A DNA stretch of 64,000 bases, from positions 124,001-188,000 of the forward strand of contig CAVSWP010000003.1 in assembly GCA_963731665.1 (NCBI GenBank), given 5' to 3'. The DNA comes from Chersky-840 sp035604715. GTDB taxonomy: Bacteria > Actinomycetota > Acidimicrobiia > Acidimicrobiales > UBA8190. The position numbers and the translations under genes are program-made. Every line of letters starts with the position of its first letter. Position 1 is the stretch's first letter. A model generated the notes under the pieces. The model ran no database searches. It was not told the origin of the DNA and saw nothing but the letters and a program-made list of their open reading frames with translations. This document shows, piece by piece, positions 50,216-58,172 of this stretch.

Positions 50216-50388
50216 GCCGTGGCTAGGCGCACCCGCCCGTCCGATCCCCCTGAGGGTCGAGGACGATCCCGGCCGGCCCTAGATCAAAGCTTTCACCCTC
50301 GGTTAGGGTTCAACACCGTCGACGGCGGGGGGGTAGCGATGAGCGGCTCTGTTCACCAGGCCCAAGCCATCGCTAGGCGGGTGGCGTC

Positions 50389-50763
50389 GTGAGACTGAAG
50401 GCCTTGATCGCATTGCTGTGTGTCGGGTCCTTGCTGGCATTGACGTCCAGCGACGCGTTTGCGCACCGGCACTCGTCAGCCAAGGTGTACGACGTCGGGC
50501 GCATCGTCCCGATCGGCGCACCGGTCGAGGCCACCAGTGGTGGGGTCATCTTCATCGACTACGCCGGAAGCCCGCAGGGACTGGCCGCCTCTCTGAGCTC
50601 GTCTTACGAGCCGACGCAGTGCATCATTCTCGAGATGTCACCGAAGGCGGGACCACCTCCGTACCAAGTCGTCACGTTCGTCGACATTCGGGCCTTCAAG
50701 ATCCGCGGGAGTCGCGGGTGGCAGCGGATGCAGCGCTTGTCAGCGCAGTCAGATTGTCAGTAG
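50389..50763 (+). CDS. small secreted protein, 124 aa, unknown function
   Basis: The protein has a clear signal peptide (MRLKALIALLCVGSLLALTS, cleavage after AFA). The mature part (~100 residues) is beta-rich, with VGRIVPIGAPVEATSGGVIF and CIILEMSPKAGPPPYQVV, and two cysteines that could pair. I do not recognise it. A 17-codon frame from ATG 50339 ends in overlap with the GTG start (GTGA) and could act as a leader peptide. Confidence 0.6.
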   Translation: MRLKALIALLCVGSLLALTSSDAFAHRHSSAKVYDVGRIVPIGAPVEATSGGVIFIDYAGSPQGLAASLSSSYEPTQCIILEMSPKAGPPPYQVVTFVDIRAFKIRGSRGWQRMQRLSAQSDCQ

Positions 50764-50794
50764 TGCACACCGTCGGTCAGGTACCGTGCGGACC

Positions 50795-52324
50795 GTGTCG
50801 GCGGCTCGGCCCTGGAGCGACCATCTCCCGCCCGGTATCACACTCGGCCCCGGTGACCTGACGGCTCGGGGGAGTCTCCCCGCGGCATGGGAGGCGGTGT
50901 GGGCGGCGAACCCATCGGCTCCGATCGTCTATGACGCCGGTGCTGGTGCCGATGCCCGCTGGGTCACAGCATCCGAGTTCGAAGAGCGCACCCGCCTGGT
51001 AGCCGAACGCCTGTTGGGGCTCGGCCTCGGACATGGGGACCGGGTGCTGTGGAGCATGGGATCGTCCCTTGACGCCGTCGTGGCCGTGGTCGGGGCGATG
51101 CGTACCGGACGCGTCGTGGTGGTCCCGGTGAACCCTGCGTACACCGAGCGGGAGCTGGCCCACGTCGTCGGCGACGTTCGGCCGGCGGCTGCCATGGTGG
51201 ACGACCCCGACCGAGCTGAGCTGCTCACCCGCGCCGACAGCGCCATGGTCGTGATCACGCCCGAACTCGACGTGATCGCAGGGGCGCCTCGTTCGGGTGG
51301 AGAGGCCGGTGCGGCCGTACTCGATATTTCCCAACCCGACGCCCCCGCCCTCGTCACCTACACGTCGGGGACCACCGGGTCCCCCAAGGGGGCCGTGCTA
51401 ACCCATGCGAACCTGCTCGCCAACAGCGAGTCGATCGCCGTCACCTGGCGGTGGGGTGCCCAGGACAGGCTGGTCCACGCCCTGCCCATCTTCCACGGCC
51501 ACGGGCTGTGCGTGGCGTTGTACACGTCGCTGCTCGTGGGTGGTTCTGTGGTCCTGGTGCCGCGCTTCGACGTCGACGCCGTGCTCGACGCCGGTGCCGA
51601 GCACCTGGCGACCATGTTCTTCGGGGTGCCCACCATGTACCACCGTCTGGCCGGGTCGGGTCGCGCCGGGGAGCTGGCGCGCCTGCGCCTGGCCGTGTCC
51701 GGCTCGGCCGCCCTGAGCGCCGATCTGCACCACCAGATCGCGGCATCGTCGGGAACGGCAGTGCTCGAACGGTACGGGATGACCGAGACGCTCATGACGC
51801 TCTCCAACCCTTACGACGGGGAACGCCGTCCGGGGACGGTGGGCTTCCCCTTCCCCGGTGTCGACGCCCGCGTCGCGCCCGACGGGGAGGTCCAGGTGCG
51901 CGGCCCGGCGGTGTTCGCCGGGTACTGGGAACGCCCGGCGGCGACGGCTAAGAGCCTCGTGGACGGATGGTTCGGTACCGGCGACCTCGGTGTGGTGGAG
52001 GATGGCTACGTGCGGCTGCTCGGCCGTTCGACCGAGGTGATCATCTCCGGTGGGTACAACGTCTACCCCGCCGAGGTCGAGGACGTGCTCCTCGGCCACC
52101 CGGCGGTGGCCGAGGTGGCGGTGAGCGGTGTGGCCTCCGACGAATGGGGCGAGACCGTGTGCGCCTGGATCGTTCCCGACGGTTTCACGCCGCCTGACGT
52201 CGAGGACGTCCTTTCCTATGCGGCGCAGCGCCTCGCCCCCTACAAGCGCCCCCGACGGGTCCGGATCGTCGACTCCTTGCCCCGGAACTCCATGGGGAAG
52301 GTTCGTCGCTCGGAGCTGCAGTGA
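50795..52324 (+). CDS. acyl-CoA synthetase / AMP-dependent ligase (MatB-like)
   Basis: The 509-residue ANL-family enzyme activates a carboxylate with ATP and joins it to CoA. It has the P-loop YTSGTTGSPKGAVLTH, the A5 motif ERYGMTETLM, the hinge GWFGTGDLGVVEDGYV, RSTEVIISGGYNVYPAEVE, and the C-terminal catalytic Lys in NSMGKVRRSEL. Blocks such as ALPIFHGHGL are typical of malonyl-CoA synthetase MatB, which may be the substrate class. GTG 50795 is favoured over GTG 50786 because TACCGT (50782-50787) lies 7 bases before it and overlaps the earlier start. Confidence 0.87.
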   Translation: MSAARPWSDHLPPGITLGPGDLTARGSLPAAWEAVWAANPSAPIVYDAGAGADARWVTASEFEERTRLVAERLLGLGLGHGDRVLWSMGSSLDAVVAVVGAMRTGRVVVVPVNPAYTERELAHVVGDVRPAAAMVDDPDRAELLTRADSAMVVITPELDVIAGAPRSGGEAGAAVLDISQPDAPALVTYTSGTTGSPKGAVLTHANLLANSESIAVTWRWGAQDRLVHALPIFHGHGLCVALYTSLLVGGSVVLVPRFDVDAVLDAGAEHLATMFFGVPTMYHRLAGSGRAGELARLRLAVSGSAALSADLHHQIAASSGTAVLERYGMTETLMTLSNPYDGERRPGTVGFPFPGVDARVAPDGEVQVRGPAVFAGYWERPAATAKSLVDGWFGTGDLGVVEDGYVRLLGRSTEVIISGGYNVYPAEVEDVLLGHPAVAEVAVSGVASDEWGETVCAWIVPDGFTPPDVEDVLSYAAQRLAPYKRPRRVRIVDSLPRNSMGKVRRSELQ

Positions 52325-52606
52325 CCGTCCGATACTCGACGTGCCCGGCTCGTCAAAACCCCTCGCTCTCCGTGGCAACAACGCGCCGACAGTAAGTAAG
52401 CTGTTTTGATCGGTCCAGAACAAGGAGAACGCCGTGGGGGGGGCGATTACTGAGTTCTGGGGGTCCTGGTCGGCTCCTGGAGCCTCGACGCCTGTGGCGC
52501 GTTCTCGACCAGGGCCCGGTGAGAGCCGGGGCTTGTTCGTCGCCACGAGATCTCCGGCCGGCCCGCCGGGGCGGGCCGTGGCCCCGCGTTCGGCGAGGAC
52601 CCCCTG
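52325..52606. other. gap upstream of the membrane protein; possible frameshifted N-terminus
   Basis: A GTG at 52434 with a strong AAGGAG site starts a 57-codon frame that ends in TGATG, overlapping the start of the next gene. If one G is added to the run at CCGGGGCTTG (near 52533-52536), this frame continues directly into the membrane protein. The segment may therefore be its true N-terminus rather than untranslated. Confidence 0.4.
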
Positions 52607-53941
52607 ATGTTCGCGGTCGGCTTGGGCGTCCACTCGAACAAGACCGTGGCGCTCATGATCGCCGTGTTCCTGATCCTCTTCACGGTGCCCATCGCCCGCC
52701 GGGTAGCACGCCAAGAGCGCGACCCGGGGCTGTTCCGGTTGCTCATGATCGCCGTGGTCACCCACCTGGCCTTCAGTGAGGTGAACCTCTACATCGTCAA
52801 CCACATCTACCACGGCGTCACCGACAGCACGAAGTACGTCAACCAAGGAGCGATCCTCGCCCGGCGCTTCCAACACTTCGACTTCTCGATATCAGGGGTG
52901 CGGCCACCGGTCAACGTGCTCAACCAGGGCTCGGTCAGCATCGCCTGCGGCGTCATCATGGCCGTCATCGGCATCAACAAGCTGGGCCTCTACGTGGTGT
53001 TCAGTTGGCTCGCCTTCCTCGCCACCGTCGCCTTCTACCGGGCGTTCTCCGTCACCTTCCCCGAGGGCAAGCGGCGCCGCTACGCCTACATGGTCTTCTT
53101 CTTGCCGTCCTTGGTGTACTGGACGGCGGACGCCAGCAAAGAGACGATGATGTACCTGTCACTCGGCCTGGTCTCCTATGGCGCCGCCAGCGTCCTGGCC
53201 CACAAACGAGGCGGCGCTGCGCTGCTGGTCATCGGGACGATCATCGGGATCTACGTCAGGCCCCAGGAGTTGCTGCTGTTGATGGTGGCCTTCGCTGTAG
53301 CCGGCTTGTTTCGCCGCCGAAACGCCCAAAAGTCGCTGCGGGGACTGCGTCGGATCCTCGTGATGGGGCTCCAAGCAGCCCTGCTCCTGGCGGCGGTGTC
53401 GCTCTCGCAACAGTTGGCCAAGCACGCACCGGTGTTCAACCTGTCCGTGCTGGCCCACAACAACGCCGGAGAGGCCAGCAGCCTGCATTACCATCCCGGT
53501 CCGTCGGGTTATCCCCGGGACATCTACGTGGTCCTGTTCGACCCGACGATCAATGCCCACGGTTCGGCCCAGAAACTGGCTGCCGTCGAGAACTTCATCA
53601 TCATCGGCCTCATCCTGACGTCGTTGCGCCGGATACGCCGTCTGCCGCGTGCCGCGTTCGTCCGGCCCTACGTGCTCATGTGCGGGCTCTACACCGTGGC
53701 GTTCCCGTATGCATTCGCGGCGCTCAACAATCTCGGCCTCATCGACCGCGAGCGGGTGCTGCTCCTGCCGTTGCTCCTCGTCTTACTGGCCGTCCCGGTG
53801 TCGCCCCGTGGACAGCCGCCGATGTACCCGTGGGAGTACAGCGAAGCCAAGAGGAAGCGCAAGCTCAAAAATACGCGCTGGGGAAAGGCGCCCCCGCCAA
53901 CGGGGGACGCCCGGATCCCGGTGGGCTCGCGCCGGCGATAG
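52607..53941 (+). CDS. polytopic membrane protein, O-antigen ligase/polymerase-like
   Basis: The 444-residue protein has about nine to ten hydrophobic helices, starting TVALMIAVFLILFTVPIARR. Central soluble parts include RPPVNVLNQGSVSIACG, FLPSLVYWTADASKETMM and IGIYVRPQELLLL; the W-T-A-D-A-S-K-E block resembles bacterial polysaccharide polymerase-like or mannosyltransferase-like membrane proteins. The C-terminus is a basic cytoplasmic tail. The function is inferred from layout only, perhaps export or polymerisation of a surface glycan. The start ATG 52607 may not be the true one (see the upstream gap). Confidence 0.65.
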   Translation: MFAVGLGVHSNKTVALMIAVFLILFTVPIARRVARQERDPGLFRLLMIAVVTHLAFSEVNLYIVNHIYHGVTDSTKYVNQGAILARRFQHFDFSISGVRPPVNVLNQGSVSIACGVIMAVIGINKLGLYVVFSWLAFLATVAFYRAFSVTFPEGKRRRYAYMVFFLPSLVYWTADASKETMMYLSLGLVSYGAASVLAHKRGGAALLVIGTIIGIYVRPQELLLLMVAFAVAGLFRRRNAQKSLRGLRRILVMGLQAALLLAAVSLSQQLAKHAPVFNLSVLAHNNAGEASSLHYHPGPSGYPRDIYVVLFDPTINAHGSAQKLAAVENFIIIGLILTSLRRIRRLPRAAFVRPYVLMCGLYTVAFPYAFAALNNLGLIDRERVLLLPLLLVLLAVPVSPRGQPPMYPWEYSEAKRKRKLKNTRWGKAPPPTGDARIPVGSRRR

Positions 53942-54023
53942 GGACCTTCTGACGTCCCCGACGCCGTCGCGGGGTCGCCGGCTGAGCGCGCCCCGCACGA
54001 GGGGGCAGTAGGTTGACGACGTC

Positions 54024-54374
54024 ATGGCCGGCCACTACCAGGTGTGCTTCACCGCCGCCACCGCCGACGAGGCGAGCCGTTTGGGGCGCATGGCGGTCGA
54101 GCACCGATTGGCGGCGTGCGCCCAGGTCTCGGGGCCGATGACCTCGACCTACCGGTGGCGGGACGAGGTGGTGTCGGCCCAGGAGTGGGTGTGCGTGCTC
54201 AAGACCACGGCGGTGTCGCTCGATCCGCTCATCGAGATCCTGAAGACGACACACAGCTACGAGACGCCGGAGATCATCGCCACCGCCATCGACGCCGGCG
54301 ATCCCGGCTACCTGGCGTGGGTCACCGACGAGACCGGCTGGGGGCAAGACCCATGCGGTAGCGTGCCCCCATGA
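54024..54374 (+). CDS. cutA: CutA1 divalent-cation tolerance protein
   Basis: The 116-residue protein matches CutA1, a trimeric ferredoxin-like protein. It has HYQVCFTAATADEASRL, EHRLAACAQVSGPMTSTYRW, VCVLKTTAVSLDPLIE and HSYETPEIIATAIDAG, the last being the family hallmark. It is linked to copper and divalent-cation tolerance and to small-molecule signalling; the mechanism is unsettled. ATG 54024 is preceded by TAGGTT (54009-54014). The stop overlaps the next start (ATGA). Confidence 0.93.
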   Translation: MAGHYQVCFTAATADEASRLGRMAVEHRLAACAQVSGPMTSTYRWRDEVVSAQEWVCVLKTTAVSLDPLIEILKTTHSYETPEIIATAIDAGDPGYLAWVTDETGWGQDPCGSVPP

Positions 54375-54660
54375 CGACATTTCTCATGCTGTCGACGCTC
54401 GGGCCCGAAGGCATGGCGACGCTGCGGCAGAACCCGCAACGGCTGAAGGAGGTCAACACCGAGGTCGAGGCGATGGGCGCGCACGTCGTGGCCCAATGGG
54501 CACTGCTCGGTCAGTACGACTTCGCCACCGTCCTGGAGGCTCCCGACGAGAAGGTCGTCACCCGGGTGGCCGTGGCCCTGGGGCGCGCGGCACCCTCAAG
54601 ACCAAGACGCTCATCGCCGTCCCGATCGACGAGTTCATCGAGACGGTCGGCACCAAATAG
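54371..54660 (+). pseudogene. GYD-domain protein, broken by a single-base frameshift
   Basis: From ATG 54371 the protein reads FLMLSTLGPEGMATLRQNP, ALLGQYDFATVLEAPDE and VTRVAVALG, typical of the ~95-residue GYD family. It shifts frame at the G-run 54580-54583. The expected end (GTLKTKTLIAVPIDEFIE) is in the frame that stops at TAG 54658-54660. Adding one G to CTGGGGCGCG restores the full protein. The function of GYD proteins is unknown. It is cotranslated with cutA. A sequence error is likely. Confidence 0.8.
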
Positions 54661-54679
54661 ATCATGGGGGCGCCGGTCG

Positions 54680-54705
54680 GCACCCGGTCGTTCACGACCG
54701 GGTGC
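54680..54705. terminator. bidirectional hairpin terminator
   Basis: GCACCCGGTCG (54680-54690) pairs perfectly with CGACCGGGTGC (54695-54705) around a TTCA loop, 11 base pairs, between the convergent GYD gene and the 79-aa gene. Confidence 0.7.
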
Positions 54706-54717
54706 AACGCCCCCGGC

Positions 54718-54957
54718 TCAGTACCACCACAGGCCCTGCTTGCGACGCTCGGACCGGATGTCCTCGCTCGGAAAGATGTCGGGAAGGACACTGTTGTCGG
54801 AAAGGCGCCGCACGCGGTACCCACCTTGGACACGCTCGGCCACTTCGAAGCCGTGGCTCCATGAGCCCACGAAGCGGTTGCGGACATCGACGGGCGTGCC
54901 CGGGGGAAGTTGGGTGTCGGGCATTTCGGTGGCAACGTCCATCAGGCCGTTGGTCAT
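54718..54957 (-). CDS. small conserved protein, 79 aa
   Basis: From ATG 54957, preceded by AGGAGG, the protein reads MTNGLMDVATEMPDTQLPPG, then VDVRNRFVGSWSHGFEVAE and RRLSDNSVLPDIFP, ending RRKQGLWWY. It looks like a small SH3-like beta barrel (VR-x-RFVGSW-x-x-GFEV is a barrel-like strand pattern). It appears conserved in related actinobacteria from memory. No function is known to me. Confidence 0.75.
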   Translation of the reverse strand: MTNGLMDVATEMPDTQLPPGTPVDVRNRFVGSWSHGFEVAERVQGGYRVRRLSDNSVLPDIFPSEDIRSERRKQGLWWY

Positions 54958-55071
54958 GCGGGTGACCTCCTGTCATGCCCCGAACGCCTCCCATGATGGG
55001 CGCTGGGACCCCTCACCACAAGGGGTCCCCCGACAACTTGCGCGCAACGTGTCCGCCCGGGGAATCGCTCG

Positions 55072-56022
55072 ATGACATCTCCACCACGGACGGTGCCGGC
55101 CAGGGCGGCGCGCCGCGCCGGCCCGGCCAGGCCGGGCCTGTCCCGCGAGCGCAGCCTGTGGGGTGCTGGCCACCGTCTGGTGGCGGGAATCGACGAGGTC
55201 GGGCGGGGTGCCTGGGCCGGGCCGCTCAGTGTGGGAGTGGTGGTGCTGTGCGAGTCCTCTCGGCGCATCCCGAGGGGCCTGCGCGACTCCAAGCAGCTCA
55301 CCGAGGACGTGAGGGAGTCCATCTTCGACCGGGTGGCGGGGTGGTGTGCCGGCTGGGCGGTGGGCCACGCCGGGCCCGAGGAGTGCGACCGCCTGGGCAT
55401 GACCGCCGCGCTGCGCCTGGCCACGCGCCGCGCCGTCGACCAGCTGCCTCCCGATCTCGTCCCCGACGCCGTCGTCCTCGACGGCACCTTCGACTTCGTG
55501 AGCCCGCCCGAGGCGCCCCAGCTCTTCGGCGCCGACGGGGGCGTCGAGCCCGATGCCGCCTACGGCCCTTCGGGGGACAGACGCGGCTCCACTTGGGCGC
55601 CGCCGGTGGAGACGGTGGTGGGAGGCGACGCCCGCTGCGCGTCGGTGGCCGCCGCCTCGGTGCTCGCCAAGGTGACGCGCGACCGGATCATGCGGGCGGC
55701 CGCCGACTCCTATCCTCCGTTCGAGTTCGAGCGCAACAAGGGGTACCCCTCACCGGCACACCAGCGGGCCCTGTGCGGGTACGGGTTAAGCGCCGTGCAC
55801 CGGCGTTCCTGGGCGTTCGTCGACTACCTGCCCTGGGAGCTCACGACCTGGCCCGGGGACTACCGGGCTCGCAACTCACGCCTTGACGGCGGGCTCCTTG
55901 GGCAAGCCCAGCACGCGCTCGCCGATGATGTTGTGCAGGACCTCGTCGGTCCCGCCGGCGATGCGCATGCCGGGCAGCCCCAGCAGGAACTGCGACCACG
56001 CGAAGGTGCCCCACTCGCCTGA
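55072..56022 (+). CDS. rnhB: ribonuclease HII
   Basis: The RNase HII cuts RNA in RNA-DNA hybrids and removes misincorporated ribonucleotides. It has AGIDEVGRGAWAGPLSV (D-E-V-G-R-G), LRDSKQLTEDVRE, DAVVLDGTFDF and GDARCASVAAASVLAKVTRD with the remaining active-site acidic residues. The family fold ends near YLPWELT, but the frame runs on ~50 residues through the end of the convergent acyl-CoA dehydrogenase gene (147 bases of overlap). The tail has no family support, so a lost stop or a base error after 55850 is possible. Confidence 0.9.
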   Translation: MTSPPRTVPARAARRAGPARPGLSRERSLWGAGHRLVAGIDEVGRGAWAGPLSVGVVVLCESSRRIPRGLRDSKQLTEDVRESIFDRVAGWCAGWAVGHAGPEECDRLGMTAALRLATRRAVDQLPPDLVPDAVVLDGTFDFVSPPEAPQLFGADGGVEPDAAYGPSGDRRGSTWAPPVETVVGGDARCASVAAASVLAKVTRDRIMRAAADSYPPFEFERNKGYPSPAHQRALCGYGLSAVHRRSWAFVDYLPWELTTWPGDYRARNSRLDGGLLGQAQHALADDVVQDLVGPAGDAHAGQPQQELRPREGAPLA

Positions 56023-57102
56023 GTCGGCGATGAGTTTGGGGCCCAGGACCGACGACACCAGGTCCGTCATGCGTCGCATGTTCATGGTCAGCGACAGCTT
56101 GGCGATCGACATCTCGGGCCCCGGGACCTGGCCGCTGGCCACCCGGGCCATGGCGCGCAGATTGGTGTAGTTGGCCACCCGGCCGTGGATGAAGATGTCG
56201 GCGATCTGCTGGCGCACCATGGGGTCGCCTGCTTTGCCCTGGTGCCTGACCAGCTCGATCAGGCGGGGGGTGCTCAGGTTGCCGCTCCCCGACGACATGC
56301 TCCCCCCGCCGATGGCGGCCCGTTCGTTCATCAGGGTCGTGAGGGCCACCGACCAGCCTCCGTTGACGTCTCCGAGGCGATGGCTGTCGGGCACCCGGAC
56401 CTCGGTGAAGAAGACCTCGTTGAACGAGGCGCCCCCCGTCATCTGCCGCAGGGGCCGGATCTCCACCCCCGGGGCCCGCATGTCCACGATGAAGCCGGTC
56501 AGGCCCTTGTGCTTGGGGGCGTCGGGATCCGACCGGCAGATGATCTCGCCGATGTCCGACAGATGGGCTCCCGAGGTCCACACCTTCTGCCCGGTCACCA
56601 ACCACTCGTCGCCGTCGCGCACGGCCTTGGTCTGCACGCCGGCCAGGTCGCTCCCGGCACCGGGCTCGCTGAACAGCTGGCAGGCCACGATGTCGCCCCG
56701 CCACATCGACCGCAGGTACCGCTCCTTCACCTCGTCGGTGGCGTGCGCCAGGATGGTGGGAGCCACCATGCCCAGGCCGATGCCATAGGCGGTCATGGGA
56801 GGGGTGTCGAAGCCGGCTTCGATGGCGTCGTACAGCCGCTGGTGGTCGCGGGTCTGGCCCCGGCCTCCGTATTGCACCGGCCCGCTGATCCACCCGAAAC
56901 CGGCGTCGAAGCGCTGCTGGGCCCACGCCCGGGACGCATCGAGCTCGGCCAGCTCCTGTTCCAGGGTGCGCTCGGGGAGCAGCGACACCTGGTCGGAGCC
57001 CTCGCCCCAGGCCTGCTCCACCTCCACCCGGGGCTCGGCGTGGGCCTCGAGGAACGCCCGGGCGGCCCGCTCGAACTCGTCTTCGGGGATCACGTCGACC
57101 AT
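55876..57102 (-). CDS. acyl-CoA dehydrogenase
   Basis: The 408-residue FAD enzyme oxidises acyl-CoA thioesters. It shows ACQLFSEPGAGSDLAGVQTK and TGQKVWTSGAHLSD (flavin-binding strands), GSGNLSTPRLIELVR, and the C-terminal GMRIAGGTDEVLHNIIGERVLGLP, where IAGGTDEV is the FAD-loop signature. Members with this pattern in actinobacteria often act on branched, aromatic or steroid-derived acyl-CoA. ATG 57102 gives a normal length; longer frames lack family support. Confidence 0.9.
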   Translation of the reverse strand: MVDVIPEDEFERAARAFLEAHAEPRVEVEQAWGEGSDQVSLLPERTLEQELAELDASRAWAQQRFDAGFGWISGPVQYGGRGQTRDHQRLYDAIEAGFDTPPMTAYGIGLGMVAPTILAHATDEVKERYLRSMWRGDIVACQLFSEPGAGSDLAGVQTKAVRDGDEWLVTGQKVWTSGAHLSDIGEIICRSDPDAPKHKGLTGFIVDMRAPGVEIRPLRQMTGGASFNEVFFTEVRVPDSHRLGDVNGGWSVALTTLMNERAAIGGGSMSSGSGNLSTPRLIELVRHQGKAGDPMVRQQIADIFIHGRVANYTNLRAMARVASGQVPGPEMSIAKLSLTMNMRRMTDLVSSVLGPKLIADSGEWGTFAWSQFLLGLPGMRIAGGTDEVLHNIIGERVLGLPKEPAVKA

Positions 57103-57251
57103 CGAGCTCTCTTTCGCGTCGGTTTCCTCGCCCTCGGGCCCGGTCTTCGTGCTCCGAGGCCACCCCAGGGTGGGCCTCTCAGCGTACCGAGGCGCCCGGA
57201 ATCGCCGCCAAACAGGACCGATGGGGTGGTCGGTGCGGTAGAAAGACCCTG

Positions 57252-58172
57252 ATGGCCTACGTGCTCGCCGTGATGGCAGCGTTTGCCAACGCATTGTCCA
57301 GCGTCCTGCAACGGATGGGGGTGGAGACTGCCCCGGCGGAGACCAACCTCAAATTGAGCCTCATCTCCTACGCGCTGCGCCGGACGGTGTGGATCGCCGG
57401 GTTCCTGGTGATGATCGCCGCGTTCCTGTTGCAGTTCCTGGCCCTGCACTTCGGGCACCTCACCACGGTGCAGCCCATCTTGACCCTGGAGCTGCCGTTT
57501 CTCGTCGCCATCCTGGGGATCTGGTTCCGTCAGCAGCTGACCTGGAAGGAGTGGGTCGGCGCCACCGCCGCCACCGGGGGGTTGGCCGCCTTCCTGGCCC
57601 TGTCCTCGCCCAGCGGGGGCAACGAGACACCCGACCTCGAGAACTGGGGGCTGGTGTCGTTCGCGGTGATCGCCGGGGGATCGGTGGCGATCCTGATGAC
57701 ACGATTCGGCTCACCGGTGTGGCGGGCCGCATGGTTCGGCGTGGCGGGCGCCATCGCCTTCGCCTTCACCGCCGCGTTCATCAAGACCATGAACGACGAG
57801 ATCACCCACGGATGGGGCCACGTCTTTCTGAGCTGGCCGCCGTACGCCATGGCGGCAGCGGGCCTGGTGGGCACGTTCCTGGCCCAGAACGCCTTTCATG
57901 CCGGTCCGGTGACCGCCTCGCAGTCCGCCCTGGTGATCGTGGACCCCCTGGCGTCCATCGCCATCGGCATCGGGCTGTTCGGGGACCACGTGCAGACGGG
58001 TGGGGGCCGTCTGGTGGGCGAGGTCCTGGCCATGGGGGTGTTGTCGTTGGGGGTGCTCTCGCTCTCACGGTCCCCGCTGGTGGTCCACGTGAAGACCGAG
58101 GACGGGGGCGACGCCGAGCTCCTCCGCAGCCCACGCCGGCGCGGGTCGGACACGGCGCTGGAGTCCGGGTGA
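57252..58172 (+). CDS. DMT-superfamily membrane transporter (EamA/NIPA-like)
   Basis: The 306-residue protein has nine to ten hydrophobic helices beginning MAYVLAVMAAFANALSSVLQ, with VQPILTLELPFLVAILG and the second-half ASQSALVIVDPLASIAIGI in equivalent positions of the two DMT repeats. It resembles the drug/metabolite transporter superfamily, including NIPA Mg2+ permeases; the substrate is unclear. The C-terminus is basic and cytoplasmic. The stop overlaps the next start by GTGA, so it is coupled to the dehydrogenase. Confidence 0.8.
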   Translation: MAYVLAVMAAFANALSSVLQRMGVETAPAETNLKLSLISYALRRTVWIAGFLVMIAAFLLQFLALHFGHLTTVQPILTLELPFLVAILGIWFRQQLTWKEWVGATAATGGLAAFLALSSPSGGNETPDLENWGLVSFAVIAGGSVAILMTRFGSPVWRAAWFGVAGAIAFAFTAAFIKTMNDEITHGWGHVFLSWPPYAMAAAGLVGTFLAQNAFHAGPVTASQSALVIVDPLASIAIGIGLFGDHVQTGGGRLVGEVLAMGVLSLGVLSLSRSPLVVHVKTEDGGDAELLRSPRRRGSDTALESG

